Shown here: in pieces, positions 10,045 through 22,764 of the stretch | Position numbering within the stretch: the first letter of the stretch is position 1 | How the letters are laid out: each line of letters begins with the position of its first letter | DNA from: Ctena decussata | Lineage: Eukaryota > Mollusca > Bivalvia > Lucinida > Lucinidae | Reading direction: 5' to 3' | Assembly: GCA_963989385.1 (NCBI GenBank) | Contig: OZ022511.1 | Span: forward strand, 434,001 to 498,000 | DNA: 64,000 bases | Position numbers and translations under genes: made by a program | Notes under the pieces: generated by a model | The model's input: only the letters and a program-made list of their open reading frames with translations | What the model was told of the DNA's origin: nothing | The model's database searches: none

Positions 10045-10839
10045 ATATAAAGGCCATTAACATGTCTACATGCATGCACAATCTTATGTCAACTGGTTGC
10101 ATAACTTGCGAATTATAGGCCATCGAATTTTGTGTAAAGAAAAGTTTGTGCGACTTTAGCTCCCAAACGGAATAAAAGCTAAAGCTGAAATAGCCTTCAT
10201 TCTATTTCACTTATTTGTGTCTACACATGTATATGTTTTGCAGAGACTCAAAGCTCTTGAGAATGGAGAAAATGAGGTGTCAATTTTGCATTGGACCCTA
10301 TGGGAAAATGCATTAAACGCCTACTGCTCCGACGTTCAGCGACCGATAACATCTATCTTTACACTGTAAACGGTAATTACATAGGTACATGCCTGGGGCA
10401 AATAACAGCGCAAATAATTTTCCATGTGCAGAGTAATAAAGGAGCAAACTTTTATGAATGGGCTGCAGTGGAAGTTATTCTTAAAAGGTGACTTTCACGA
10501 ATCGTTCTGAAACTCTGCTAAAATTACAGATAATTCCCATATATTTCTTGGGAAAAAATCCCAGAAATTCTCCTTTCTCCGTTGTCGAGATATTCGAGGG
10601 CAAAGTCGTGCAGTTTACGACTTCCAGGGGCTATAACTCGAAAACTAAAGAACGAGAATTTTTGGCACATATGGTCAATTGAATGTTTATCCCAACCCTC
10701 TCATTTGGCACTAGTTTCAGCCCGAATTGTGCAAGTCACCTAAGGTCACGAATCGTCCGGAACGTGTAGCCCAAATTGTGAAAATTTCAAACCGCTACTG
10801 CTTGCTTGTATGAGTAGGTAGCCATCTGAAACTTGGCAT
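10045..10839 (+). repeat. Satellite monomer 14
   Basis: 795 bp. Carries the front markers of unit 4 (ACATCTATC, AATTTTCC) but not its back marker. Also ACTGGTTGC, CGAATTTTG, TATGAATGGG and CGTCCGGAAC. Confidence 0.97.
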
Positions 10840-11634
10840 ATATAAAGGCCATTAACATGTCTACATGCATGCACAATCTTATGTCAACTGATTGCATAAC
10901 TTGCGAATTATAGGCCATCGAAATTTGTGTAAAGAAAAGTTTGTGCGACTTTAGCTCCCAAACGGAATAAAAGCTAAAGCTGAAATAGCCTTCATTCTAT
11001 TTCACTTATTTGTGTCTACACATGTATATGTTTTGCAGAGACTCAAAGCTCTTGAGAATGGAGAAAATGAGGTGTCAATTTTGCATTGGACCCTATGGGA
11101 AAATGCATTAAACGCCTACTGCTCCGACGTTCAGCGACCGATAACATCCATCGTTACACTGTAAACGGTAATTACATAGGTACATGCCTGGGGCAAATAA
11201 CAGCGCAAATAATTGTCCATGTGCAGAGTAATAAAGGAGCAAACTTTTATGTATGGGCTGCAGTGGAAGTTATTCTTAAAAGGTGACTTTCACGAATCGT
11301 TCTGAAACTCTGCTAAAATTACAGATAATTCCCATATATTTCTTGGGAAAAAATCCCAGAAATTCTCCTTTCTCCGTTGTCGAGATATTCGAGGGCAAAG
11401 TCGTGCAGTTTACGACTTCCAGGGGCTATAACTCGAAAACTAAAGAACGAGAATTTTTGGCACATATGGTCAATTGAATGTTTATCCCAACCCTCTCATT
11501 TGGCACTAGTTTCAGCCCGAATTGTGCAAGTCACCTTAGGTCACGAATCGTCCCGAACGTGTAGCCCAAATTGTGAAAATTTCAAACCGCTACTGCTTGC
11601 TTGTATGAGTAGGTAGCCATCTGAAACTTGGCAT
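10840..11634 (+). repeat. Satellite monomer 15
   Basis: 795 bp. Carries the back marker of unit 4 (ACCTTAGG) without its front markers. Private CCATCGTTACAC. Confidence 0.97.
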
Positions 11635-12429
11635 ATATAAAGGCCATTAACATGTCTACATGCATGCACAATCTTATGTCAACTGATTGCATAACTTGCG
11701 AATTATAGGCCATCGAAATTTGTGTAAAGAAAAGTTTGTGCGACTTTAGCTCCCAAACGGAATAAAAGCTAAAGCTGAAATAGCCTTCATTCTATTTCAC
11801 TTATTTGTGTCTACACATGTATATGTTTTGCAGAGACTAAAAGTTCTTGAGAATGGAGAAAATGAGGTGTCAATTTTGCATTGGACCCTATGGGAAAATG
11901 CATTAAACGCCTACTGCTTCGACGTTCAGCGACCGATAACATCCATCTTTACACTGTAAACGGTAATTACATAGGTACATGCCTGGGGCAAATAACAGCG
12001 CAAATAATTGTCCATGTGCAGAGTAATAAAGGAGCAAACTTTTATGTATGGGCTGCAGTGGAAGTTATTCTTAAAAGGTGACTTTCACGAATCGTTCTGA
12101 AATTCTGCTAAAATTACAGATAATTCCCATATATTTCTTGGGAAAAAATCCCAGAAATTCTCCTTTCTCCGTTGTCGAGATATTCGAGGACAAAGTCGTG
12201 CAGTTTACGACTTCCAGGGGCTATAACTCGAAAACTAAAGAACGAGAATTTTTGGCACATATGGTCAATTGAATGTTTATCCCAACCCTCTCATTTGGCA
12301 CTAGTTTCAGCCCGAATTGTGCAAGTCACCTAAGGTCACGAATCGTCCCGAACGTGTAGCCCAAATTGTGAAAATTTCAAACCGCTACTGCTTGCTTGTA
12401 TGAGTAGGTAGCCATCTGAAACTTGGCAT
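11635..12429 (+). repeat. Satellite monomer 16
   Basis: 795 bp. Unit-5 type: ACTAAAAGTTCTTG, GAAATTCTG, GAGGACAAAG. Private CTGCTTCGACG. Confidence 0.97.
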
Positions 12430-13224
12430 ATATAAAGGCCATTAACATGTCTACATGCATGCACAATCTTATGTCAACTGATTGCATAACTTGCGAATTA
12501 TAGGCCATCGAAATTTGTGTAAAAAAAAGTTTGTGCGACTTTAGCTCCCAAACGGAATAAAAGCTAAAGCTGAAATAGCCTTCATTCTATTTCACTTATT
12601 TGTGTCTACACATGTATATGTTTTGCAGAGACTCAAAGCTCTTGAGAATGGAGAAAATGAGGTGTCAATTTTGCATTGGACCCTATGGGAAAATGCATTA
12701 AACGCCTACTGCTCCGACGTTCAGCGACCGATAACATCCATCTTTACACTGTAAACGGTAATTACATAGGTACATGCCTGGGGCAAATAACAGCGCAAAT
12801 AATTGTCCATGTGCAGAGTAATAAAGGAGCAAACTTTTATGTATGGGCTGCAGTGGAAGTTATTCTTAAAAGGTGACTTTCACGAATCGTTCTGAAACTC
12901 TGCTAAAATTACAGATAATTCCCATATATTTCTTGGGAAAAAATCCCAGAAATTCTCCTTTCTCCGTTGTCGAGATATTCGAGGGCAAAGTCGTGCAGTT
13001 TACGACTTCCAGGGGCTATAACTCGAAAACTAAAGAACGAGAATTTTTGGCACATATGGTCAATTGAATGTTTATCCCAACCCTCTCATTTGGCACTAGT
13101 TTCAGCCCGAATTGTGCAAGTCACCTAAGGTCACGAATCGTCCCGAACGTGTAGCCCAAATTGTGAAAATTTCAAACCGCTACTGCTTGCTTGTATGAGT
13201 AGGTAGCCATCTGAAACTTGGCAT
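12430..13224 (+). repeat. Satellite monomer 17
   Basis: 795 bp. Consensus except GTAAAAAAAAG near 12522 (G to A in an A-run). Confidence 0.97.
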
Positions 13225-14019
13225 ATATAAAGACCATTAACATGTCTACATGCATGCACAATCTTATGTCAACTGATTGCATAACTTGCGAATTATAGGC
13301 CATCGAAATTTGTGTAAAGAAAAGTTTGTGCGACTTTAGCTCCCAAACGGAATAAAAGCTAAAGCTGAAATAGCCTTCATTCTATTTCACTTATTTGTGT
13401 CTACACATGTATATGTTTTGCAGAGACTCAAAGCTCTTGAGAATGGAGAAAATGAGGTGTCAATTTTGCATTGGACCCTATGGGAAAATGCATTAAACGC
13501 CTACTGCTCCGACGTTCAGCGACCGATAACATCCATCTTTACACTGTAAACGGTAATTACATAGGTACATGCCTGGGGCAAATAACAGCGCAAATAATTG
13601 TCCATGTGCAGAGTAATAAAGGAGCAAACTTTTATGTATGGGCTGCAGTGGAAGTTATTCTTAAAAGGTGACTTTCACGAATCGTTCTGAAACTCTGCTA
13701 AAATTACAGATAATTCCCATATATTTCTTGGGAAAAAATCCCAGAAATTCTCCTTTCTCCGTTGTCGAGATATTCGAGGGCAAAGTCGTGCAGTTTACGA
13801 CTTCCAGGGGCTATAACTCGAAAACTAAAGAACGAGAATTTTTGGCACATATGGTCAATTGAATGTTTATCCCAACCCTCTCATTTGGCACTAGTTTCAG
13901 CCCGAATTGTGCAAGTCACCTAAGGTCACGAATCGTCCCGAACGTGTAGCCCAAATTGTGAAAATTTCAAACCGCTACTGCTTGCTTGTATGAGTAGGTA
14001 GCCATCTGAAACTTGGCAT
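13225..14019 (+). repeat. Satellite monomer 18
   Basis: 795 bp. Consensus except ATAAAGACC just after the TATA-like box. Confidence 0.97.
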
Positions 14020-14812
14020 ATATAAAGGCCATTAACATGTCTACATGCATGCACAATCTTATGTCAACTGATTGCATAACTTGCGAATTATAGGCCATCG
14101 AAATTTGTGTAAAGAAAAGTTTGTGCGACTTTAGCTCCCAAACGGAATAAAAGCTAAAACTGAAATAGCCTTCATTCTATTTCACTTATTTGTGTCTACA
14201 CATGTATATGTTTTGCAGAGACTCAAAGCTCTTGAGAATGGAGAAAATGAGGTGTCAATTTTGCATTGGACCCTATGGGAAAATGCATTAAACGCCTACT
14301 GCTCCGACGTTCAGCGACCGATAACATCCATCTTTACACTGTAAACGGTAATTACATAGGTACATGCCTGGCAAATAACAGCGCAAATAATTGTCCATGT
14401 GCAGAGTAATAAAGGAGCAAACTTTTATGTATGGGCTGCAGTGGAAGTTATTCTTAAAAGGTGACTTTCACGAATCGTTCTGAAACTCTGCTAAAATTAC
14501 AGATAATTCCCATATATTTCTTGGGAAAAAATCCCAGAAATTCTCCTTTCTCCGTTGTCGAGATATTCGAGGGCAAAGTCGTGCAGTTTACGACTTCCAG
14601 GGGCTATAACTCGAAAACTAAAGAACGAGATTTTTTGGCACATATGGTCAATTGAATGTTTATCCCAACCCTCTCATTTGGCACTAGTTTCAGCCCGAAT
14701 TGTGCAAGTCACCTAAGGTCACGAATCGTCCCGAACGTGTAGCCCAAATTGTGAAAATTTCAAACCGCTACGGCTTGCTTGTATGAGTAGGTAGCCATCT
14801 GAAACTTGGCAT
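14020..14812 (+). repeat. Satellite monomer 19
   Basis: 793 bp. Two bases lost in the G run at CCTGGCAAAT near 14370. Also GCTAAAACTG, GAGATTTTTT and CTACGGCTTG. Confidence 0.97.
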
Positions 14813-15607
14813 ATATAAAGGCCATTAACATGTCTACATGCATGCACAATCTTATGTCAACTGATTGCATAACTTGCGAATTATAGGCCATCGAAATTTG
14901 TGTAAAGAAAAGTTTGTGCGACTTTAGCTCCCAAACGGAATAAAAGCTAAAGCTGAAATAGCCTTCATTCTATTTCACTTATTTGTGTCTACACATGTAT
15001 ATGTTTTGCAGAGACTCAAAGCTCTTGAGAATGGAGAAAATGAGGTGTCAATTTTGCATTGGACCCTATGGGAAAATGCATTAAACGCCTACTGCTCCGA
15101 CGTTCAGCGACCGATAACATCCATCTTTACACTGTAAACGGTAATTACATAGGTACATGCCTGGGGCAAATAACAGCGCAAATAATTGTCCATGTGCAGA
15201 GTAATAAAGGAGCAAACTTTTATGTATGGGCTGCAGTGGAAGATATTCTTAAAAGGTGACTTTCACGAATCGTTCTGAAACTCTGCTAAAATTACAGATA
15301 ATTCCCATATATTTCTTGGGAAAAAATCCCAGAAATTCTCCTTTCTCCGTTGTCGAGATATTCGAGGGCAAAGTCGTGCAGATTACGACTTCCAGGGGCT
15401 ATAACTCGAAAACTAAAGAACGAGAATTTTTGGCACATATGGTCAATTGAATGTTTATCCCATCCCTCTCATTTGGCACTAGTTTCAGTCCGAATTGTGC
15501 AAGTCACCTAAGGTCACGAATCGTCCCGAACGTGTAGCCCAAATTGTGAAAATTTCAAACCGCTACTGCTTGCTTGTATGAGTAGGTAGCCATCTGAAAC
15601 TTGGCAT
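14813..15607 (+). repeat. Satellite monomer 20
   Basis: 795 bp. Unit-10 type: GAAGATATT, CAGATTACG, CAGTCCG, exactly 7946 bp after unit 10. Private TATCCCATCCC. Confidence 0.97.
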
Positions 15608-16402
15608 ATATAAAGGCCATAAACATGTCTACATGCATGCACAATCTTATGTCAACTGATTGCATAACTTGCGAATTGTAGGCCATCGAAAATTGTGTAA
15701 AGAAAAGTTTGTGCGACTTTAGCTCCCAAACGGAATAAAAGTTAAAGCTGAAATAGCCTTCATTCTATTTCACTTATTTGTGTCTACACATGTATATGTT
15801 TTGCAGAGACTCAAAGCTCTTGAGAATGGAGAAAATGAGGGGTCAATTTTGCATTGGACCCTATGGGAAAATGCATTAAACGCCTACTGCTCCGACGTTC
15901 AGCGACCGATAACATCCATCTTTACACTGTAAACGGTAATTACATAGGTACATGCCTGGGGCAAATAACAGCGCAAATAATTGTCCATGTGCAGAGTAAT
16001 AAAGGAGCAAACTTTTATGTATGGGCTGCAGTGGAAGTTATTCTTAAAAGGTGACTTTCACGAATCGTTCTGAAACTCTGCTAAAATTACAGATAATTCC
16101 CATATATTTCTTGGGAAAAAATCCCAGAAATTCTCCTTTCTCCGTTGTCGAGATATTCGAGGGCAAAGTCGTGCAGTTTACGACTTCCAGGGGCTATAAC
16201 TCGAAAACTAAAGAACGAGAATTTTTGGCACATATGGTCAATTGAATGTTTATCCCAACCCTCTCATTTGGCACTAGTTTCAGCCCGAATTGTGCAAGTC
16301 ACCTAAGGTCACGAATCGTCCCGAACGTGTAGCCCAAATTGTGAAAATTTCAAACCGCTACTGCTTGCTTGTATGAGTAGGTAGCCATCTGAAACTTGGC
16401 AT
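15608..16402 (+). repeat. Satellite monomer 21
   Basis: 795 bp. Unit-7/11 type (CCATAAAC, CGAAAATTG, GAGGGGTC) but with consensus TATCCCAACC. Private GAATTGTAGG and AAAGTTAAAG; the latter changes one base of the inverted-repeat arm. Confidence 0.97.
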
Positions 16403-17197
16403 ATATAAAGGCCATTAACATGTCTACATGCATGCACAATCTTATATCAACTGATTGCATAACTTGCGAATTATAGGCCATCGAAATTTGTGTAAAGAAA
16501 AGTTTGTGCGACTTTAGCTCCCAAACGAAATAAAAGCTAAAGCTGAAATAGCCTTCATTCTATTTCACTTATTTGTGTCTACACATGTATATGTTTTGCA
16601 GAGACTCAAAGCTCTTGAGAATGGAGAAAATGAGGTGTCAATTTTGCATTGGACCCTATGGGAAAATGCATTAAACGCCTACTGCTCCGACGTTCAGCGA
16701 CCGATAACATCCATCTTTACACTGTAAACGGTAATTACATAGGTACATGCCTGGGGCAAATAACAGCGCAAATAATTGTCCATGTGCAGAGTAATAAAGG
16801 AGCAAACTTTTATGTATGGGCTGCAGTGGAAGTTATTCTTAAAAGGTGTCTTTCACGAATCGTTCTGAAACTCTGCTAAAATTACAGATAATTTCCATAT
16901 ATTTCTTGGGAAAAAATCCCAGAAATTCTCCTTTCTCCGTTGTCGAGATATTCGAGGGCAAAGTCGTGCAGTTTACGACTTCCAGGGGCTATAACTCGAA
17001 AACTAAAGAACGAGAGTTTTTGGCACATATGGTCAATTGAATGTTTATCCCAACCCTCTCATTTGGCACTAGTTTCAGCCCGAATTGTGCAAGTCACCTA
17101 AGGTCACGAATCGTCCCGAACGTGTAGCCCAAATTGTGAAAATTTCAAACCGCTACTGCTTGCTTGTATGAGTAGGTAGCCATCTGAAACTTGGCAT
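16403..17197 (+). repeat. Satellite monomer 22
   Basis: 795 bp. Unit-8/12 type: CTTATATCAAC, GGTGTCTTTC, AATTTCCAT, GAGAGTTTTT. Private AAACGAAATAA. Confidence 0.97.
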
Positions 17198-17992
17198 ATA
17201 TAAAGGCCATTAACATGTCTACATGCATGCACAATCTTATGTCAACTGATTGCATAACTTGCGAATTATAGGCCATCGAAATTTGTGTAAAGAAAAGTTT
17301 GTGCGACTTTAGCTCCCAAACGGAATAAAAGCTAAAGCTGAAATAGCCTTCATTCTATTTCACTTATTTGTGTCTTCACATGTATATGTTTTGCAGAGAC
17401 TCAAAGCTCTTGAGAATGGAGAAAATGAGGTGTCAATTTTGCATTGGACCCTATGGGAAAATGCATTAAACGTCTACTGCTCCGACGTTCAGCGACCGAT
17501 AACATCCATCTTTACACTGTAAACGGTAATTACATAGGTACATGCCTGGGGCAAATAACAGCGCAAATAATTGTCCATGTGCAGAGTAATAAAGGAGCAA
17601 ACTTTTATGTATGGGCTGCAGTGGAAGTTATTCTTAAAAGGTGACTTTCACGAATCGTTCTGAAACTCTGCTAAAATTACAGATAATTCCCATATATTTA
17701 TTGGGAAAAAATCCCAGAAATTCTCCTTTCTCCGTTGTCGAGATATTCGAGGGCAAAGTCGTGCAGTTTACGACTTCCAGGGGCTATAACTCGAAACCTA
17801 AAGAACGAGAATTTCTGGCACATATGGTCAATTGAATCTTTACCCCAACCCTCTCATTTGGCACTAGTTTCAGCCCGAATTGTGCAAGTCACCTAAGGTC
17901 ACGAATCGTCCCGAACGTGTAGCCCAAATTGTGAAAATTTCAAACCGCTACTGCTTGCTTGTATGAGTAGGTAGCCATCTGAAACTTGGCAT
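17198..17992 (+). repeat. Satellite monomer 23
   Basis: 795 bp. Markers AACGTCTAC, TATTTATTGGG, GAAACCTAAAG, TTTCTGGC and AATCTTTACCCC, shared with unit 28. Private GTCTTCACATG. Confidence 0.97.
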
Positions 17993-18788
17993 ATATAAAG
18001 GCCATTAACATGTCTACATGCATGCACAATCTCATGTCAACTGATTGCATAACTTGCGAATTATAGTCCATCGAAATTTGTATAAAGAAAAGTTTGTGCG
18101 ACTTTAGCTCCCAAACGGAATAAAAGCTAAAGCTGAAATAGCCTTCATTCTATTTCACTTATTTGTGTCTACACATGTATATGTTTTGCAGAGACTCAAA
18201 GCTCTTGAGAATGGAGAAAATGAGGTGTCAATTTTGCATTGGACCTTAAGGGGAAAATGCATTAAACGCCTACTGCTCCGACGTTCAGCGACCGATAACA
18301 TCCATCTTTACACTGTAAACGGTAATTACATAGGTACATGCCTGGGGCAAATAACAGCGCAAATAATTGTCTATGTGCAGAGTAATAAAGGAGCAAACTT
18401 TTATGTATGGGCTGCAGTGGAAGTTATTCTTAAAAGGTGACTTTCACGAATCGTTCTGAAACTCTGCTAAAATTACAGATAATTCCCATATATTTCTTGG
18501 GAAAAAATCCCAGAAATTCTCCTTTCTCCGTTGTCGAGATATTCGAGGGCAAAGTCGTGCAGTTTACGACTTCCAGGGGCTATAACTCGAAAACTAAAGA
18601 ACGAGAATTTTTGGCACATATGGTCAATTGAATGTTTATCCCAACCCTCTCATTTGGCACTAGTTTCAGCCCGAATTGTGCAAGTCACCTAAGGTCACGA
18701 ATCGTCCCGAACGTGTAGCCCAAATTGTGAAAATTTTTAACCGCTACTGCTTGCTTGTATGAGTAGGTAGCCATCTGAAACTTGGCAT
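17993..18788 (+). repeat. Satellite monomer 24
   Basis: 796 bp. ATCTCATGTC, ATAGTCCATC, TTGTATAAAG and ACCTTAAGGGG (one-base insertion near 18247) are shared with the front of unit 29. Also GTCTATGTG and AAATTTTTAACC. Confidence 0.97.
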
Positions 18789-19583
18789 ATATAAAGGCCA
18801 TTAACATGTCTACATGCATGCACAATCTTATGTCAACTGATTGCATAACTTGCGAATTATAGGCCATCGAAATTTGTGTAAAGAAAAGTTTGTGCGACTT
18901 TAGCTCCCAAACGGAATAAAAGCTAAAGCTGAAATAGCCTTCATTCTATTTCACTTATTTGTGTCTACACATGTATATGTTTTGCAGAGACTCAAAGCTC
19001 TTGAGAATGGAGAAAATGAGGTGTCAATTTTGCATTGGACCCTATGGGAAAATGCATTAAACGCCTACTGCTCCGACGTTCAGCGACCGATAACATTCAT
19101 CTTTACACTGTAAACGGTAATTACATAGGTACATGCCTGGGGCAAATAACAACGCAAATAATTGTCCATGTGCAGAGTAATAAAGGAGCAAACTTTTATG
19201 TATGGGCTGCAGTGGAAGTTATTCTTAAAAGGTGACTTTCACGAATCGTTCTGAAACTCTGCTAAAATTACAGATAATTCCCATATATTTCTTGGGAAAA
19301 AATCCCAGAAATTCTCCTTTCTCCGTTGTCGAGATATTCGAGGGCAAAGTCGTGCAGTTTACGACTTCCAGGGGCTATAACTCGAAAACTAAAGAACGAG
19401 AATTTTTGGCACATATGGTCAATTGAATGTTTATCCCAACCCTCTCATTTGGCACTAGTTTCAGCCCGAATTGTGCAAGTCACCTAAGGTCACGAATCGT
19501 CCCGAACGTGTAGCCCAAATTGTGAAAATTTCAAACCGCTACTGCTTGCTTGTATGAGTAGGTAGCCATCTGAAACTTGGCAT
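18789..19583 (+). repeat. Satellite monomer 25
   Basis: 795 bp. ACATTCATC is private; ACAACGC is shared with several units. Confidence 0.97.
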
Positions 19584-20378
19584 ATATAAAGGCCATTAAC
19601 ATGTCTACATGCATGCACAATCTTATGTCAACTGATTGCATAACTTGCGAATTATAGGCCATCGAAATTTGTGTAAAGAAAAGTTTGTGCGACTTTAGCT
19701 CCCAAACGGAATAAAAGCTAAAGCTGAAATAGCCTTCATTCTATTTCACTTATTTGTGTCTACACATGTATATGTTTTGCAGAGACTCAAAGCTCTTGAG
19801 AATGGAGAAAATGAGGTGTCAATTTTGCATTGGACCCTATGGGAAAATGCATTAAACGCCTACTGCTCCGACGTTCAGCGACCGATAACATCCATCTTTA
19901 CACTGTAAACGATAATTACATAGGTACATGCCTGGGGCAAATAACAGCGCAAATAATTGTCCATGTGCAGAGTAATAAAGGAGCAGTCTTTTATGTATGG
20001 GCTGCAGTGGAAGTTATTCTTAAAAGGTGACTTTCATGAATCGTTCTGAAACTCTGCTAAAATTACAGATAATTCCCATATATTTCTTGGGAAAAAATCC
20101 CAGACATTCTCCTTTCTCCGTTGTCGAGATATTCGAGGGCAAAGTCGTGCAGTTTACGACTTCCAGGGGCTATAACTCGAAAACTAAAGAACGAGAATTT
20201 TTGGCACATATGGTCAATTGAATGTTTATCCCAACCCTCTCATTTGGCACTAGTTTCAGCCCGAATTGTGCAAGTCACCTAAGGTCACGAATCGTCCCGA
20301 ACGTGTAGCCCAAATTGTATAAATTTCAAACCGCTACTGCTTGCTTGTATGAGTAGGTAGCCATCTAAAACTTGGCAT
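19584..20378 (+). repeat. Satellite monomer 26
   Basis: 795 bp. Unusually many private changes: AAACGATAATT, GAGCAGTCTTT, TTTCATGAATC, GTATAAATTT, CATCTAAAAC. CAGACATTC is shared with units 30 and 39. Confidence 0.97.
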
Positions 20379-21173
20379 ATATAAAGGCCATTAACATGTC
20401 TACATGCATGCACAATCTTATGTCAACTGATTGCATAACTTGCGAATTATAGGCCATCGAAATTTGTGTAAAGAAAAGTTTGTGCGACTTTAGCTCCCAA
20501 GCGGAATAAAAGCTAAAGCTGAAATAGCCTTCATTCTATTTCATTTATTTGTGTCTACACATGTATATGTTTTGCAGAGACTCAAAGCTCTTGAGAATGG
20601 AGAAAATGAGGTGTCAATTTTGCATTGGACCCTATGGGAAAATGCATTAAACGCCTACTGCTCCGACGTTCAGCGACCGATAACATCCATCTTTACACTG
20701 TAAACGGTAATTACATAGGTACATGCCTGGGGCAAATAACAGCGCAAATAATTGTCTATGTGCAGAGTAATAAAGGAGCAAACTTTTATGTATGGGCTGC
20801 AGTGGAAGTTATTCTTAAAAGGTGACTTTCACGAATCGTTCTGAAACTCTGCTAAAATTACAGATAATTCCCATATATTTCTTGGGAAAAAATCCCAGAA
20901 ATTCTCCTTTCTCCGTTGTCGAGATATTCGAGGGCAAAGTCGTGCAGTTTACGACTTCCAGGGGCTATAACTCGAAAACTAAAGAACGAGAATTTTTGGC
21001 ACATATGGTCAATTGAATGTTTATCCCAACCCTCTCATTTGGCACTAGTTTCAGCCCGAATTGTGCAAGTCACCTAAGGTCACGAATCGTCCCGAACGTG
21101 TAGCCCAAATTGTGAAAATTTCAAACCGCTACTGCTTGCTTGTATGAGTAGGTAGCCATCTGAAACTTGGCAT
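20379..21173 (+). repeat. Satellite monomer 27
   Basis: 795 bp. CCCAAGCGGA and TTTCATTTATT are private; GTCTATGTG is shared with units 24 and 57. Confidence 0.97.
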
Positions 21174-21969
21174 ATATAAAGGCCATTAACATGTCTACAT
21201 GCATGCACAATCTTATGTCAACTGATTGCATAACTTGCGAATTATAGGCCATCGAAATTTGTGTAAAGAAAAGTTTGTGCGACTTTAGCTCCCAAACGGA
21301 ATAAAAGCTAAAGCTGAAATAGCCTTCATTCTATTTCACTTATTTGTGTCTACACATGTATATGTTTTGCAGAGACTCAAAGCTCTTGAGAATGGAGAAA
21401 ATGAGGTGTCAATTTTGCATTGGACCCTATGGGAAAATGCATTAAACGTCTACTGCTCCGACGTTCAGCGACCGATAGCATCCATCTTTACACTGTAAAC
21501 GGTAATTACATAGGTACATGCCTGGGGCAAATAACAGCGCAAATAATTGTCCATGTGCAGAGTAATAAAGGAGCAAACTTTTATGTATGGGCTGCAGTGG
21601 AAGTTATTCTTAAAAGGTGACTTTCACGAATCGTTCTGAAACTCTGCTAAAATTACAGATAATTCCCATATATTTATTGGGAAAAAATCCCAGAAATTCT
21701 CCTTTCTCCGTTGTCGAGATATTCGAGGGCAAAGTCGTGCAGTTTACGACTTCCAGGGGCTATTACATCGAAACCTAAAGAACGAGAATTTCTGGCACAT
21801 ATGGGCAATTGAATCTTTACCCCAACCCTCTCATTTGGCACTAGTTTCAGCCCGAATTGTGCAAGTCACCTAAGGTCACGAATCGTCCCGAACGTGTAGC
21901 CCAAATTGTGAAAATTTCAAACCGCTACTGCTTGCTTGTATGAGTAGGTAGCCATCTGAAACTTGGCAT
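21174..21969 (+). repeat. Satellite monomer 28
   Basis: 796 bp. Unit-23 type (AACGTCTAC, TATTTATTGGG, GAAACCTAAAG, AATCTTTACCCC). One-base insertion at CTATTACATCG near 21764, plus GATAGCATCC and ATGGGCAATT. Confidence 0.97.
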
Positions 21970-22236
21970 ATATAAAGGCCATTAACATGTCTACATGCAT
22001 GAACAATCTCATGTCAACTGATTGCATAACTTGCGAATTATAGTCCATCGAAATTTGTATAAAGAAAAGTTTGTGCGACTTTAGCTCCCAAACGGAATAA
22101 AAGCTAAAGCTGAAATAGCCTTCATTCTATTTCACTTTTTTGTGTCTACACATGTATATGTTTTGCAGAGACTCAAAGCTCTTGAGAATGGAGAAAATGA
22201 GGTGTCAATTTTGCATTGGACCTTAAGGGGAAAATG
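21174..22236 (+). repeat. Variant pair 28-29, second copy of 23-24
   Basis: The match to units 23-24 runs through unit 28 and the front of unit 29, up to ACCTTAAGGGG. It ends before 22386, where type-D markers begin. Confidence 0.8.
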
Positions 22237-22764
22237 CATTAAACGCCTACTGCTCCGACGTTCAGCGACCGATAACATCCATCTTTACACTGTAAACGGT
22301 AATTACATAGGTACATGCCTGGGGCAAATAACAGCGCAAATAATTGTCCATGTGCAGAGTAATAAAGGAGCAAACTTTTATGTATGGGATGCAGTGAAAG
22401 TTATTCTTAAAAGGTGACTTTCACGAATCGTTCTGAAACTCTGCTAAATTACAGATAATTCCCATATATTTCTTGGGAAAAAATCCCAGAAATTCTCCTT
22501 TCTCCGTTGTCGAGATATTCGAGGGCAAAGTCGTGCAGTTTACGATTTCCAGGGGCTATAACTCGAAAACTAAAGAAGGAGAATTTTTGGCACATATGGT
22601 CAATTGAATGTTTATCCCAACCCTCTCATTTGGCACTAGTTTCATCCCGAATCGTGCAAGTCACCTAAGGTCACGAATCGTCCCGAACGTGTAGCCCAAA
22701 TTGTGAAAATTTCAAACCGCTACTGCTTGCTTGTATGAGTAGGTAGCCATCTGAAACTTGGCAT
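21970..22764 (+). repeat. Satellite monomer 29, chimeric
   Basis: 795 bp. The front is unit-24 type (ATCTCATGTC, ATAGTCC, TGTATAAAG, ACCTTAAGGGG). The back is type D (GGGATGCAG, GCTAAATT, ACGATTTCC, CATCCCGAATCG). The +1 and -1 indels cancel in length. Also CATGAACAATC, CACTTTTTTG and AAGAAGGAG. Confidence 0.97.

Larger units (their letters stand above)
9252..17197 (+). repeat. Higher-order repeat block II (units 13-22)
   Basis: Second copy of block I. Matching offsets: unit 3 to 13, 7661 bp; 4 to 14, 7660 bp (front half); 5 to 16, 8455 bp; 10 to 20, 11 to 21 and 12 to 22, 7946 bp each. The changing offset shows that one monomer was gained at units 14/15 and that units 6-9 are not matched one for one by units 17-19. 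Confidence 0.8.
17198..18788 (+). repeat. Variant pair 23-24, first copy
   Basis: Five markers of unit 23 and four of unit 24, including a one-base insertion at ACCTTAAGGGG, recur together five units later in units 28 and 29. The spacing is 3976-3977 bp. Confidence 0.85.
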
